This document shows positions 8,777-18,381 of a stretch of DNA of 64,000 nucleotides, in pieces (the stretch's first letter is position 1; each line of letters begins with the position of its first letter). The notes under the pieces were generated by a model. The model was not told the DNA's origin. It made no database searches and worked only from the letters and a program-made list of their open reading frames with translations. A program made the translations under genes and the position numbers. This stretch comes from Flavobacteriales bacterium (GTDB lineage Bacteria; Bacteroidota; Bacteroidia; Flavobacteriales_E; Vicingaceae), in the NCBI GenBank assembly GCA_020635825.1, contig JACJZA010000012.1:42682-106681 (forward strand). The letters run 5' to 3'.

Positions 8777-11700
8777 TTATCTTATAATAGTAATAAATCC
8801 TTTTTGGATAGTTAATTTACCTGAAGAATCATTTGGATAAAAAAGATAATAATATGTGCCTGAATTTATCCCATTAGCATCCCAATCATTTTTATAATTA
8901 TCATCTTTAAAAATAATCCTGCCCCATCGGTTAAATACTTCTAATTTCGAATTAGGATATTTTTCAATATTTTCAATAATGAAATAATCGTTTATTCCAT
9001 CTCCATTTGGAGTAAATATATTAGGAATATCATTTATTAAACAACTATCTAATTGTATCATTATTGAATCAGATGAATTACAAACTCCATTTACAACAGT
9101 AACATGATATAAACCAGAATCAAGAACATTTAAAAAATTTAGAGTAGAACCATCTTGCCATAAGTATTCTGAATAAACAGTATCAATTTCAAGTATAAAA
9201 CCCTCAAGAGAATCAATACAGACAATGGTATCATTTCCTAAATCAAACATAGGGTAGTCAAATACATTTACAAATATTGAATTTGATGATTGACATCCAT
9301 TAGTATCTGTTATGGAAATTGTATATAATCCTGTTTGATTAGAAGTGATGTCATTTATTTGATAATGAATTTGATTGTTTAAAACCCCATTAGGTCCTTC
9401 CCAGAAATAAGTCTGCTGATAAATGGAATCAGTATAAAGTAAGAGTGTATCACCAACACAATATGATATGTTCCCATATATAGATGGAATAGGCGGAGAA
9501 TTTAAAATAGAAATAGATGTGGTATCGGCATTAGATAAACAACCGTTTTCATCCTTTACAACTAAATAGTAATCACCAGAATTATTTTGATTGAGATTAT
9601 TTATAATTAAACTATCCTCATAATAGGGATTCAGTTGAGAATCCATCCAAATTAAAGAGTCATTTGTATTATTAGAGTATAACAATAAAGAACCTGAATT
9701 ACAATAAATAGTATCACCCAAAATAATTGGTGCCTCAGGTTTAGGTGAAATCGAAATAAAAACATTGCCCTGACTATTAATACATGAAGAACCAGTAATA
9801 GATAAATAATAATAGCCAGAATCATTAAAGTTAACTGAGGGGTTATAAAAATTTGAAGATGTACCTAAAATACCTGATGAGTTTGACCATTGATATGTAG
9901 CACCATTGATAATGTCTGTACTTAATAATAATGATTGTCCTTCGCAAATAGTAGTGTCTCCATAAATATTAGGACTCCCATTAGCAGGGACTACATTTAC
10001 CGTAATAATTTTGGATGGACTTTCACACCCATTTGAATCTGTGAAGGTTGCAAAATAATTAGTAGTATTAAATAGAGGTGGAGAATGAAAAATTGAATCA
10101 ATAGAAATTAAAGTAAAAGAAGAATCATACCAATTAAGAATGATATTATTATGTGAAGATAGAATTACACTATCACCAAAACATACAGTTGTATCAGAAA
10201 GTTGAGGGGAAGGCAAAATAAAATTTTTAACAACTACTGTATCTGAAGAAGAGCTACAATTATTTAATCCTGTACCAATCGCAAAATATTCACCATCCAA
10301 TATTGCATATGTAGAATCAGAGAGTATTCCATTACTCCAAACTACCGAACTATAATCACCGGTTGCTAGAAGTAGAATGCTGTCTGATAAACATTTCCAT
10401 AATGTGTCATGTAAATTAATACTGATTTCAGGATTTGCCAAAACAGTGACTATAACATTTGTATCACCACTTGAACAGTAGTCATCTGCAATGGAAAGAG
10501 AATAATTACCAGCATTTGTTGTATCAACTATATTTATTTCAATGTTGTTTTGAGTAGAAGTGAATCCATTTGGCCCTGTCCAATTATATTGACCATTTAA
10601 AATAGCATTGGTTGAAAGTGTTAATGTATCCCCCATACAAATTTCAGTATCCCCCAATATACTTGGTGTTATTGAGCTTGGATTAATGTATATGGTAATA
10701 GGAATTAAGCTACTAGAACAATTACTATCAGAATTATTGACATAAATAGTACTATCATTTATTACATTATAAATAATAAGAGTATCACCTATATAGAAAG
10801 GTGTAATAGAATTTGAATCGCTATACCAATTAGTTGTATAGCCAAAATTTAAATTAAATAATATTGACGAATCACCTTTGCAGATAGTATCATTTATCAC
10901 AATAGGAAGGCTACTACTATTATGATAACCAATATGTATAGTATCAGAAACAGCAGTACATCCTGTAGAAGATTCTGTAACTGTAACATAGTAATATCCA
11001 GTATCTGTTGTGTGTAAAATTTGCCCAAAATATTGAGAAGGTTGCCATTCATAACCTCCCATCCCAGCATTTGCAGATAATATTGCTGTATCACCTGGGC
11101 AAATTATAGAGTCAGTAATTAGAGTTACTGAAGCATTTACATTTGCTTGAGTAATTACAACACTATCTATAACAGTAAATCCACATTGTGTTACTTGTAC
11201 ATAATATGTGCCTGGCATATTCACTATAATGGAAGGATCATTAGCCGAACCAGAGGGATGCCATTGAACGCCAGGACTACCACTATATATTGCTGTTAAT
11301 TCTATAGCACCAGTATGACAGAGTTCTGTACCGGGATCAGCAAGAATATAAGGGGTGTTATACTCTTTAAGCTCTATGGTGTTTGAGGTTAATATGCATC
11401 CATCAAAATCAGTTAAAACACAATGATAGAAACCAGGAACATTTACCCAAATTGATTGAGTATTACCAATAACATTACCTTGGGGACCTACCCATTCGTA
11501 ATTTGTTCCAGCTTGTAAACACGTTAATTCAATTGAATCATTTGGACAAACAATATTATCAGGAACATTACTTACAATTGTAGGACTTGGTTTTATAGAA
11601 ACAGAAAAATTATCTGAAATATAATTGCTACAACCAGTTGTAGTATCTGTTATAGTTCCACTATATTGATAATTACCTTGTTGATTAGCAAAGATCGAAT

Positions 11701-14218
11701 CACCACCATTTGTTATTGTTATGATTCCCGGACCGTTCCAATTGAACCCACTTACTATTGTATCAGTCCATACATTAATAGTGTCACCTGGACATAATAA
11801 GGGGTCTCCGGATATGTTTAAATTTAAAGTTGGTTTGGGTAAAACTTCAACATAAAAAGAATCTTGAACAAAATAATGAGTAGTATCTAAACCACATAAA
11901 TTTTCATAGCCAAGTACAAAATCACAATTAATGTTATACCATCCTGAAGAAGTAGGTGAAAAACCTCCCTGAAGACAGTTCCCACCACCACTTATGTTCC
12001 AGTTTTGATTATAAATTAATGAACAAAAAGCATTTGGTAACCCAGTTGGATTTGTTAATGAATCTGCAATAACAAAACTGATTGTTTGCCCAATACATAT
12101 AGTATCATTTAATTGAATGATATAAGGTATAATAGTATCCTTAAATAAAGGGTAATCATAATTTAAATTAAATGAAGCAGAATTAGAACAGTTATTTGAA
12201 TCAAGAACAGAAACTGAATAATTTCCAGGCTCAAAAATTTGATGAGGTAAAGAATCTAAGTAAAAAGTACCAGAAGGAGTTGAGTAAAGAAACTGATAGG
12301 ATGTATCTAAATCCCCAAACCAAGTTGTAACAGTATCAGGGAAACATAATTCCATGTTATTATAACTTGGGTATTGTTGGGTGTTAAAATAATGGCCGTC
12401 TGTTAAGTGTGGCATTTGTGGAATAGGATTAATTGTAACAAAAACGGTATCTCTTTTCAATACACAGCCATCAATTCTTTCTGTTTCAACTGAATATTCT
12501 CCGGATGTATTTATCCCAATAGAACTATTAGTTAAAGTATTGCTCCATAAAAAATCAAAATAAGGGCCATGGTGATAATTGGGTGATGAATTATAATTAC
12601 TGTTGTAAGAGCCGTTTCCAGCAGTATGAGTATCAATGAAAGCTCCTCCATTTCCACAAAAGACTAAGGAATCGATACATGTGCTATTTATACAAGGAAG
12701 ATTATAATCATAACAGGTAGTATTTTCGTAATAATAATAATGAGGAATTACAAGATCAACAGGTTTTCCAATCAAGATATCTTTACTACCTACTGAGTTT
12801 AAATATTTATAGTAAGAGTTGGCACAAGAAGTACTCCATGAATATCCAGAAAAATTATTATTTATGCCATTAAAGGATGAAAAATTAAGTCCAACTGGAT
12901 AATTAAAATATTCAGTATAACCGCCAGAGATAATAGGGTTGTCAACATTAGAAATGGCAATACCAGAACAATAATCATCTAAAGGTCCACCATATTGTCG
13001 CATCCATTTTCTTGTTCCATTTTTATCATATTTAGTGATAAAAATATCATTATAACCTACTGAGTTGAAAAGGCCAGACCCTAAAGTGTCAGCGTATTCT
13101 TTAAAGATACATTTGAATATGCCAGTAATATAAGGATCTTGATTCTGATCAAGTGTTATTGCTTTAGAAGAAACTTCGGAGTTTGAATCATCTTCTTGCA
13201 TCCATTTTATATTTCCATCAGCATCCATTTTGATGAGAAATATTCTATAGGTATAATTTCCATTTAAAAAAACGTTACCATTATTACTAATAATAATCAT
13301 CTGCCCTTGAAAATCACCGGTTATATATATATCATTTGAATTGTCTATTTCAATATCATAAACAAGTGTTTGAACTGCCCCCAATCTTTTAAACCAAACT
13401 TCATTTCCATTGGGGTCCAACTTTAAAAGCATTCCAGCATTATAAATAGTATTGTTATGTGTAGAGCCAGCTATGGTTAATGTGTCGGAAAATTGCCCTG
13501 TAATGTATATGTTGTTAGCTAAATCGGTCTTAAGAGCTAATCCTCTATCATCATATTTTGCAGTTCCTTGAATAGACCATAAATTGTTACCATTCATGTC
13601 ATATTTAGATATAAAAATATCATAAGCAGGTAGTCCAGTATTGGGATCTATTGCACTTGAAAAATTGTTAGTTCCAATTTGAGCATTCCCTTTAAACTGT
13701 CCGGTAACAATAACATTTCCTAAATTATCAAATGTGATTCCATAACCAGTATCACCATCAGTACCTCCTTCAGATTTTGCCCAAACTACATTGCCTGAAT
13801 TGTCAAGTTTCAATATGAAAATATCTTGAGAATTTCCACTAGATGTTAAAGTTGTACTTCCAAATGTAGCTGAACCAATAAAATAGCCTGTTACATAAAT
13901 ATTTCCTAAACTATCAACAGCAATATCATATCCTCTATCAGCTTGAGGTCCCCCAAAAACTTTTACCCATAAAAAATTACCATTAGCATCATTTTTTGAG
14001 ACATAGATATCACTAAAACCATTTGTTGTTAGGTTTATTGATGGGCCAAAAATTGAAGAACTAGTAGTATAGCCAGTGGTGTAGATATTTCCAAATTGAT
14101 CGACTTCGACATCGTAAGATTCATCATTATAATTACCTCCAGCTGAGTTTATCCAGTTTTGTGCAAAACATAACTCAGAGATAAGGTGAAATAATATGAA
14201 TAATAAATTACGAGCCAT
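8777..14218 (-). CDS. giant T9SS-exported adhesin-like protein (SBBP repeats, Ig-like repeats, type B sorting domain)
   Basis: 1813 residues. Signal peptide at the N-terminus (MARNLLFILFHLISELCFAQ). Residues about 20-470 hold repeated propeller blades of SBBP type (pattern D..GN.Y.TGyf.g...fg, with W..s.gG at intervals). From about 490 onward there are many Cys-containing Ig/PKD-like repeats with the recurring phrase I.GdT.iC.GdslLlst....WsnG...., typical of Bacteroidota adhesins. The C-terminus (about 1725-1813: NIFTPNGDGINDYF ... VFNRWGRIIF ... DWDANGINSGTYYY) is the gliding-motility-associated/CHU_C type B T9SS sorting domain. It is therefore secreted across the outer membrane and attached or released. 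No enzyme domain is visible; surface adhesion or motility is the likely role. Confidence 0.9.
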   Translation of the reverse strand: MARNLLFILFHLISELCFAQNWINSAGGNYNDESYDVEVDQFGNIYTTGYTTSSSIFGPSINLTTNGFSDIYVSKNDANGNFLWVKVFGGPQADRGYDIAVDSLGNIYVTGYFIGSATFGSTTLTSSGNSQDIFILKLDNSGNVVWAKSEGGTDGDTGYGITFDNLGNVIVTGQFKGNAQIGTNNFSSAIDPNTGLPAYDIFISKYDMNGNNLWSIQGTAKYDDRGLALKTDLANNIYITGQFSDTLTIAGSTHNNTIYNAGMLLKLDPNGNEVWFKRLGAVQTLVYDIEIDNSNDIYITGDFQGQMIIISNNGNVFLNGNYTYRIFLIKMDADGNIKWMQEDDSNSEVSSKAITLDQNQDPYITGIFKCIFKEYADTLGSGLFNSVGYNDIFITKYDKNGTRKWMRQYGGPLDDYCSGIAISNVDNPIISGGYTEYFNYPVGLNFSSFNGINNNFSGYSWSTSCANSYYKYLNSVGSKDILIGKPVDLVIPHYYYYENTTCYDYNLPCINSTCIDSLVFCGNGGAFIDTHTAGNGSYNSNYNSSPNYHHGPYFDFLWSNTLTNSSIGINTSGEYSVETERIDGCVLKRDTVFVTINPIPQMPHLTDGHYFNTQQYPSYNNMELCFPDTVTTWFGDLDTSYQFLYSTPSGTFYLDSLPHQIFEPGNYSVSVLDSNNCSNSASFNLNYDYPLFKDTIIPYIIQLNDTICIGQTISFVIADSLTNPTGLPNAFCSLIYNQNWNISGGGNCLQGGFSPTSSGWYNINCDFVLGYENLCGLDTTHYFVQDSFYVEVLPKPTLNLNISGDPLLCPGDTINVWTDTIVSGFNWNGPGIITITNGGDSIFANQQGNYQYSGTITDTTTGCSNYISDNFSVSIKPSPTIVSNVPDNIVCPNDSIELTCLQAGTNYEWVGPQGNVIGNTQSIWVNVPGFYHCVLTDFDGCILTSNTIELKEYNTPYILADPGTELCHTGAIELTAIYSGSPGVQWHPSGSANDPSIIVNMPGTYYVQVTQCGFTVIDSVVITQANVNASVTLITDSIICPGDTAILSANAGMGGYEWQPSQYFGQILHTTDTGYYYVTVTESSTGCTAVSDTIHIGYHNSSSLPIVINDTICKGDSSILFNLNFGYTTNWYSDSNSITPFYIGDTLIIYNVINDSTIYVNNSDSNCSSSLIPITIYINPSSITPSILGDTEICMGDTLTLSTNAILNGQYNWTGPNGFTSTQNNIEINIVDTTNAGNYSLSIADDYCSSGDTNVIVTVLANPEISINLHDTLWKCLSDSILLLATGDYSSVVWSNGILSDSTYAILDGEYFAIGTGLNNCSSSSDTVVVKNFILPSPQLSDTTVCFGDSVILSSHNNIILNWYDSSFTLISIDSIFHSPPLFNTTNYFATFTDSNGCESPSKIITVNVVPANGSPNIYGDTTICEGQSLLLSTDIINGATYQWSNSSGILGTSSNFYNPSVNFNDSGYYYLSITGSSCINSQGNVFISISPKPEAPIILGDTIYCNSGSLLLYSNNTNDSLIWMDSQLNPYYEDSLIINNLNQNNSGDYYLVVKDENGCLSNADTTSISILNSPPIPSIYGNISYCVGDTLLLYTDSIYQQTYFWEGPNGVLNNQIHYQINDITSNQTGLYTISITDTNGCQSSNSIFVNVFDYPMFDLGNDTIVCIDSLEGFILEIDTVYSEYLWQDGSTLNFLNVLDSGLYHVTVVNGVCNSSDSIMIQLDSCLINDIPNIFTPNGDGINDYFIIENIEKYPNSKLEVFNRWGRIIFKDDNYKNDWDANGINSGTYYYLFYPNDSSGKLTIQKGFITIIR

Positions 14219-14335
14219 AAATATTACATAAACCTAAAATAAAAGATAAAAGGTGTAAAACCTAATTTCATTTCATTAACGGTTAAAAAAAACTGTGGTT
14301 TGTGTAATGACGAGAAATTTTTGAGGTAAGTTGCT

Positions 14336-14944
14336 TTAAATGGTTCTCATAAATTTGATACTAACACCATCAATTTCTTCAAATTGTTCAATAATATTTC
14401 CAGCTTCAGAAGTTCTAATGTTAAATTCAATTAAACAACTATTTTCAAAAAGCTGATTGGTAACATTTAAGTCTTGTTGTTTAATGAAGTTCATTACTTC
14501 ACTCATAATTGTATAATCAAAAAATACCTGATAGTAATTGTTTACCGTTTTTTCAATGATTTTAGCATTGTTGATGGCATCGGCAGCAGCTTCTTTATAG
14601 GCTGTTATCAATCCTCCTACTCCTAATTTAGTTCCTCCAAAATACCTAACAACTACAATTCCAACATTGGTTAGATTATTCGATAAAATTTGACCATAAA
14701 TTGGTTTACCAGCAGAGTTATTGGGTTCTCCATCATCACTATAGCGAAATTCATTCTCTGTTAATCCTAATTTAAAAGCATAACAATGATGTCGTGCATC
14801 ATGGTAATCTTTTTTTAATTGTTGGAGATGTTCTTTAAAATCTTCTTCAGATAAAATAGGATAAGCAAAAGCAATGAATTTACTGCCTTTCTCTTTATAA
14901 ATACCTTCGCTTGGTTTTTTTATGGTTAGGTAAGCATCACTCAT
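14336..14944 (-). CDS. yigZ: YigZ/IMPACT family protein
   Basis: 202 residues from the ATG at 14944; an upstream in-frame extension to 15001 encodes non-family residues and lies inside the neighbouring gene. The N-terminal UPF0029 (Impact) domain carries GSKFIAFAYPI, DARHHCYAFKLG, SDDGEPNNSAGKPI and VVVRYFGGTKLGVGGLI, all hallmark motifs; a C-terminal DUF1949-type ferredoxin-like domain follows (about 135-200). Family members bind ribosomes or nucleic acids in some organisms but the bacterial role is unclear. Its ATG overlaps the DMT-transporter stop by one base (TAATG), so the two are translationally coupled. Confidence 0.9.
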   Translation of the reverse strand: MSDAYLTIKKPSEGIYKEKGSKFIAFAYPILSEEDFKEHLQQLKKDYHDARHHCYAFKLGLTENEFRYSDDGEPNNSAGKPIYGQILSNNLTNVGIVVVRYFGGTKLGVGGLITAYKEAAADAINNAKIIEKTVNNYYQVFFDYTIMSEVMNFIKQQDLNVTNQLFENSCLIEFNIRTSEAGNIIEQFEEIDGVSIKFMRTI

Positions 14945-15813
14945 TAACTGATAAAGGTAATGATATAAATGGCAACTACAGATAATATTAATCCTAACCA
15001 ATTACAAGTTGTTAAATGCTCTTTAAACAATAGTTTGCCAATAATTGCTGAAACTACAATTACACCCATACTTACAACTGGAAATACTTGTGAAGCTTCT
15101 AATCCAGATGTTTCTAAAGCATTAAAAAACAAAACCAAAGAAGCATAATTAGGAATACCCAATACAATTCCGCCAATAAGGTTTTTGGTAGAAAATTCAA
15201 TTTTAGTATTCAATGCTTTAAATAATAATATGATAAAACCACAAGAAGCAGCCATGATAAACAGAACGATAAAAAAAGTTGTTTTTTGATCTTCATCTAC
15301 AACTGTTCGTTGTGCATGGTTAAAGATGGAATCGGCAATTCCTTGACCTATAAAAACTAATATGATTAACCAGAGATATTTTTTATCGAAGCTTAGTTTT
15401 TTGTTTTTAGTAGAAGATAGGTAAATACTGATTGCTGCTAATATAAATCCTGCAAATTTTGTAATTGTTAAATGATCGTTTGGATACAAGAAAATTGCAA
15501 CACCAACGGGGATAAAAAGAGATAATTTATTGGCTACTGTTGTAATTGCTATTCCTACTTTTTGAGTTCCCGTGGCGTAAAAATTAAAAACAACAATGAA
15601 TAAAAAACCAATGGCAATCGCATGATAAAAATAACCGGATTGATAAACTTCATTAGCAGAAATGGATTGTTTGGTAAAAAGAAAAGCACAAGTTCCGGCG
15701 GTAATGTAATTGACTATTAAAGCTTGCAGATTGTCAATTTTTAGCTTATCAAAAAATTTAAAGATGATAATCAATAAATTAAAAGCTAGTATGGTTAAGA
15801 TGATATCAATCAT
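14944..15813 (-). CDS. DMT/EamA family transporter
   Basis: 289 residues with about ten hydrophobic helices in two internally repeated halves, as in 10-TM drug/metabolite transporters. EamA-type features are VANKLSLFIPVGVAIFLYPN in the first half and LETSGLEASQVFPVVSMGVIVVSAIIGKLLF near the end. The substrate is unknown. It overlaps ribD by 8 bp on its upstream side and yigZ by one base on its downstream side, so ribD, this gene and yigZ form one compact operon. No functional link with riboflavin synthesis can be read from the sequence. Confidence 0.85.
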   Translation of the reverse strand: MIDIILTILAFNLLIIIFKFFDKLKIDNLQALIVNYITAGTCAFLFTKQSISANEVYQSGYFYHAIAIGFLFIVVFNFYATGTQKVGIAITTVANKLSLFIPVGVAIFLYPNDHLTITKFAGFILAAISIYLSSTKNKKLSFDKKYLWLIILVFIGQGIADSIFNHAQRTVVDEDQKTTFFIVLFIMAASCGFIILLFKALNTKIEFSTKNLIGGIVLGIPNYASLVLFFNALETSGLEASQVFPVVSMGVIVVSAIIGKLLFKEHLTTCNWLGLILSVVAIYIITFIS

Positions 15814-16897
15814 TCAAATAATAATATAAAGTGTCAGTACTTATATTTTCTTTAAGATATGAACTAACTTTTAGTTCTGGAGCTCTTAATCCTTTTTCAA
15901 AAGTTTTGTTGCCTACAAAAACTCTTGCCTCGTCCCAACAATTTTCTGAAACGAATGTCTCTAATAATTGTTTTCCACCTTCAATAATTGCAGATTGTAT
16001 TTGATGTTGGAATAAAACATCTAAAATTTGAGTAAGTAGACTTTTCTCCTTTTCAATTAAACAATATTCAATGTTTTCTTGATTAACTTTTGGATGCTTA
16101 GTTAAAATAATAGTCGCAATTGAATTATCAAGAACATTTGAATTTTCTGGGATTCGATTATTTAAATCCAGCACAATTCTAGTTGGATTTTTACCATTCC
16201 ATTCTCTTACATTCAATTTAGGATTGTCATTAATAACAGTATTAGTGCCAACCATAATACCCATTTCTTCACTTCTCCATTTATGCACTAATTTTTTACT
16301 TAATGGGATCGTAATCCAATTGTTAACGTCATTACGGGCTTGACCCGTAATCTCCTCTTTTTGATGGATAAGATTGCTTCGTTTCTCGCAATGACGTTCA
16401 ACATCCATAAAACCATCTTTAGTTTCTGCCCATTTTAAAATAATATAAGGTCGTTTTTTATTATGGAAAGTAAAAAATCGTTTGTTGAGATTTAAAGATT
16501 CTTTTTCGAGAACGCCAACAGTAACATCAATTCCAGCATTTTTCAATTTTTCAATTCCTTTGCCAGACACTTCACTAAAACTGTCAATGCAACCAATTAC
16601 TACTTTTGGAATTTTATATTTAATAATTAAGTCCGAGCATGGAGGTGTTTTACCGTAATGAGCACATGGTTCTAGATTAACATACAAAATGCTTTCTTTA
16701 AGAAGTTCTTTGTTTTTTACAGAGTTAATTGCATTGACTTCAGCATGGGCTTTCCCGTATAGTTGGTGATAGCCTTCACCAATAATATTATTTTGATGAA
16801 CGATTACACAACCTACCATAGGATTAGGAGCAACATTGCCTAATCCTTTTTGGGCTAAAAGCAAACTGCGTTGCATATATTTTTCATCTAAATTCAT
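15806..16897 (-). CDS. ribD: bifunctional riboflavin deaminase/reductase RibD, with an in-frame repeat insertion
   Basis: 363 residues from ATG 16897 (MNLDEKYMQRSLLLAQKG, the usual start; ATG 16906 is possible but lies over the promoter box). The N-terminal deaminase domain has the zinc motifs HAEVNAI and PCAHYGKTPPC. The C-terminal reductase domain has VGTNTVINDNPKLNVR and IIEGGKQLLETF. Together they convert the GTP cyclohydrolase II product to 5-amino-6-ribitylamino-uracil phosphate. Residues about 168-191 are encoded by a 70-bp palindromic element (16327-16396) placed between DGFMD and NNWITIPLSKKLVH, a loop at the start of the reductase domain that is short in other RibD proteins. All catalytic motifs survive, so the enzyme is probably active. 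Confidence 0.93.
   Translation of the reverse strand: MNLDEKYMQRSLLLAQKGLGNVAPNPMVGCVIVHQNNIIGEGYHQLYGKAHAEVNAINSVKNKELLKESILYVNLEPCAHYGKTPPCSDLIIKYKIPKVVIGCIDSFSEVSGKGIEKLKNAGIDVTVGVLEKESLNLNKRFFTFHNKKRPYIILKWAETKDGFMDVERHCEKRSNLIHQKEEITGQARNDVNNWITIPLSKKLVHKWRSEEMGIMVGTNTVINDNPKLNVREWNGKNPTRIVLDLNNRIPENSNVLDNSIATIILTKHPKVNQENIEYCLIEKEKSLLTQILDVLFQHQIQSAIIEGGKQLLETFVSENCWDEARVFVGNKTFEKGLRAPELKVSSYLKENISTDTLYYYLND
16327..16396 (-). repeat. in-frame palindromic repeat element (ribD copy)
   Basis: 70 bp with ends CGTCATT and AATGACG, which with flanking bases form a 9-bp terminal inverted repeat (AACGTCATT/AATGACGTT). Inside is a perfect 8-bp hairpin ATTACGGG-cttga-CCCGTAAT. Read on the coding strand it gives RHCEKRSN...ITGQARND, a peptide that recurs in translated dispersed repeats of other bacteria (established pattern, from memory). 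Same ends and reading frame as the copy at 24102-24168. Confidence 0.8.
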
Positions 16898-16903
16898 GCT
16901 AGT

Positions 16904-16911
16904 CAAAGGTA
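16904..16911 (-). promoter_or_regulatory. candidate -7 box (TACCTTTG) for ribD
   Basis: Exact TAnnTTTG on the minus strand. Its last base lies 7 nt before the A of the ATG at 16897, so the transcript could be leaderless or nearly so, and the ATG at 16906 would not be transcribed. No clear -33 element. Confidence 0.45.
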
Positions 16912-16964
16912 CTTCTTTTAATAAAAATTACTAATTTCATACCTCTTTAAAACAAAATATAATC

Positions 16965-18053
16965 ATGGCTAAAAAATCAATTTTTACTGCAAAATCATTA
17001 AAGTTTTTAGAAAACTATATCAATAATCCATCACCAACAGGTTTTGAATCTGGTGGACAAAAAATGTGGTTAGATTATGTGAAACCTTATGTGGACGATT
17101 ACATGGTGGATACATATGGCTCTGTGGCAGCTATTATTAATCCATCTGCAAAATATAAAGTGGTAATTGAGGCACATGCCGATGAAATTTCTTGGTTTGT
17201 ACATTACATCAATGAAAAAGGATTCATCTATTTAAGAAGAAATGGTGGTTCTGACCATCAAATAGCTCCTTCAAAAAGAGTAAATATACATACTGATAAA
17301 GGAATTGTAAAAGCAGTTTTTGGATGGCCTGCAATTCATACTCGTATGGCAGGGAAAGAAGAAACCCCTCAATTAAACAATATCTTTTTAGATTGTGGGT
17401 GTAACTCAAAAGAAGAAGTAGAAGCCTTAGGTATTCATGTGGGTTCTGTAATTACATATGAAGATGAGTTTATGGTGTTGAATGATAAATATTTTGTTGG
17501 TCGTGCTTTAGATAATAGAATAGGAGGGTTTATGATTGCTGAGGTAGCTCGTTTGTTGCATGAAAATAAAGTGAAATTACCTTTCGGATTGTATATTACT
17601 AATTCTGTTCAAGAAGAAGTTGGATTAAGAGGTGCTGAGATGATGGTGCAAAATATCCAGCCTAATGTAGCTATTGTAACAGATGTTTGCCACGATACAC
17701 AAACTCCAATGATAAATAAAATTGAGCAAGGAGATAATCATGCAGGTAATGGACCTGTTTTAACGGTTGGGCCAGCTGTACAAAATAATCTATTGAAATT
17801 AATTATAGATGCGGCTGATAAAAAGAAAATTCCTTTCCAAAGAGCAGCTGCAAGTAGAGCTACAGGGACAGATACAGATGCTTTTGCTTATGCAACGGGA
17901 GGTGTTGCTTCTGCTTTAATTTCATTGCCATTGCGTTATATGCATACAACTGTTGAAATGGTTCACAAAGACGATGTAGAAAATGTGATTAAATTAATTT
18001 ACGAAGCACTTCAAAAAATTAAGAACAATCACGATTTTAGATATTTGAAATAA
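16965..18053 (+). CDS. M42 family metallo-aminopeptidase
   Basis: 362 residues, cytosolic, no signal peptide. Peptidase family M42 (glutamyl aminopeptidase/endoglucanase M type, di-zinc). Motifs in order: first ligand region IEAHADEISWFV, bridging Asp in GRALDNRIGGFM, catalytic Glu pair in VQEEVGLRGAEMM, ligand Asp in VTDVCHDTQTP and the C-terminal His in YMHTTVEMVHKDDVEN. All expected ligands are present. It starts at ATG 16965, divergent from ribD with a 67-bp gap, and ends at a strong bidirectional terminator. Confidence 0.93.
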   Translation: MAKKSIFTAKSLKFLENYINNPSPTGFESGGQKMWLDYVKPYVDDYMVDTYGSVAAIINPSAKYKVVIEAHADEISWFVHYINEKGFIYLRRNGGSDHQIAPSKRVNIHTDKGIVKAVFGWPAIHTRMAGKEETPQLNNIFLDCGCNSKEEVEALGIHVGSVITYEDEFMVLNDKYFVGRALDNRIGGFMIAEVARLLHENKVKLPFGLYITNSVQEEVGLRGAEMMVQNIQPNVAIVTDVCHDTQTPMINKIEQGDNHAGNGPVLTVGPAVQNNLLKLIIDAADKKKIPFQRAAASRATGTDTDAFAYATGGVASALISLPLRYMHTTVEMVHKDDVENVIKLIYEALQKIKNNHDFRYLK

Positions 18054-18060
18054 AAAAGAG

Positions 18061-18090
18061 AAAAGCGACCAACTGGTCGCTTTTTCTTTT
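18061..18090. terminator. bidirectional rho-independent terminator
   Basis: Stem AGCGACCA / TGGTCGCT with an A-run on the left and a T-run on the right. It lies between two converging genes and can serve both. Confidence 0.85.
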
Positions 18091-18091
18091 T

Positions 18092-18379
18092 TTAATTTGT
18101 CATCTCCCACATAAATAATAAATACTGCTGTGAAAAAAGATGAAACATAATGGTTAATGAAACAATTAGTAGTAAAGAATAAAGATATTTATTCCGAATT
18201 TGATCAATGTGTTGCCATTTTATAGCATAAGCGATTAAAAATATACAATGAATACCAGGTAAAATTACCATAAATGCCATAGTAATAATATCAGCACCAC
18301 CATTATGATTAAATAAAAATAAAGAGGAGAGTATAAGATAAATTATAAAAATAATTCCTTGATAAAATACTTTTTTCAT
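18092..18379 (-). CDS. small membrane protein, function unknown
   Basis: 95 residues with three hydrophobic helices (about 5-23, 31-52, 66-86) and little else. It begins 2 bp after the stop of the DUF2797 gene, so is probably its operon partner. No family recognised. Its end abuts the bidirectional terminator. Confidence 0.65.
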   Translation of the reverse strand: MKKVFYQGIIFIIYLILSSLFLFNHNGGADIITMAFMVILPGIHCIFLIAYAIKWQHIDQIRNKYLYSLLLIVSLTIMFHLFSQQYLLFMWEMTN

Positions 18380-18381
18380 AA

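Noticed and set aside
8777..12700. Possible tandem DNA repeats or CRISPR-like array
   Set aside because: The periodicity comes from Ig-like protein repeats; no identical direct repeats with regular spacers and no cas genes.
14295..14320. Further copy of the CGTCAT/ATGACG repeat (GTAATGACGAG)
   Set aside because: Only one end is present; no matching CGTCAT partner within 250 bp.
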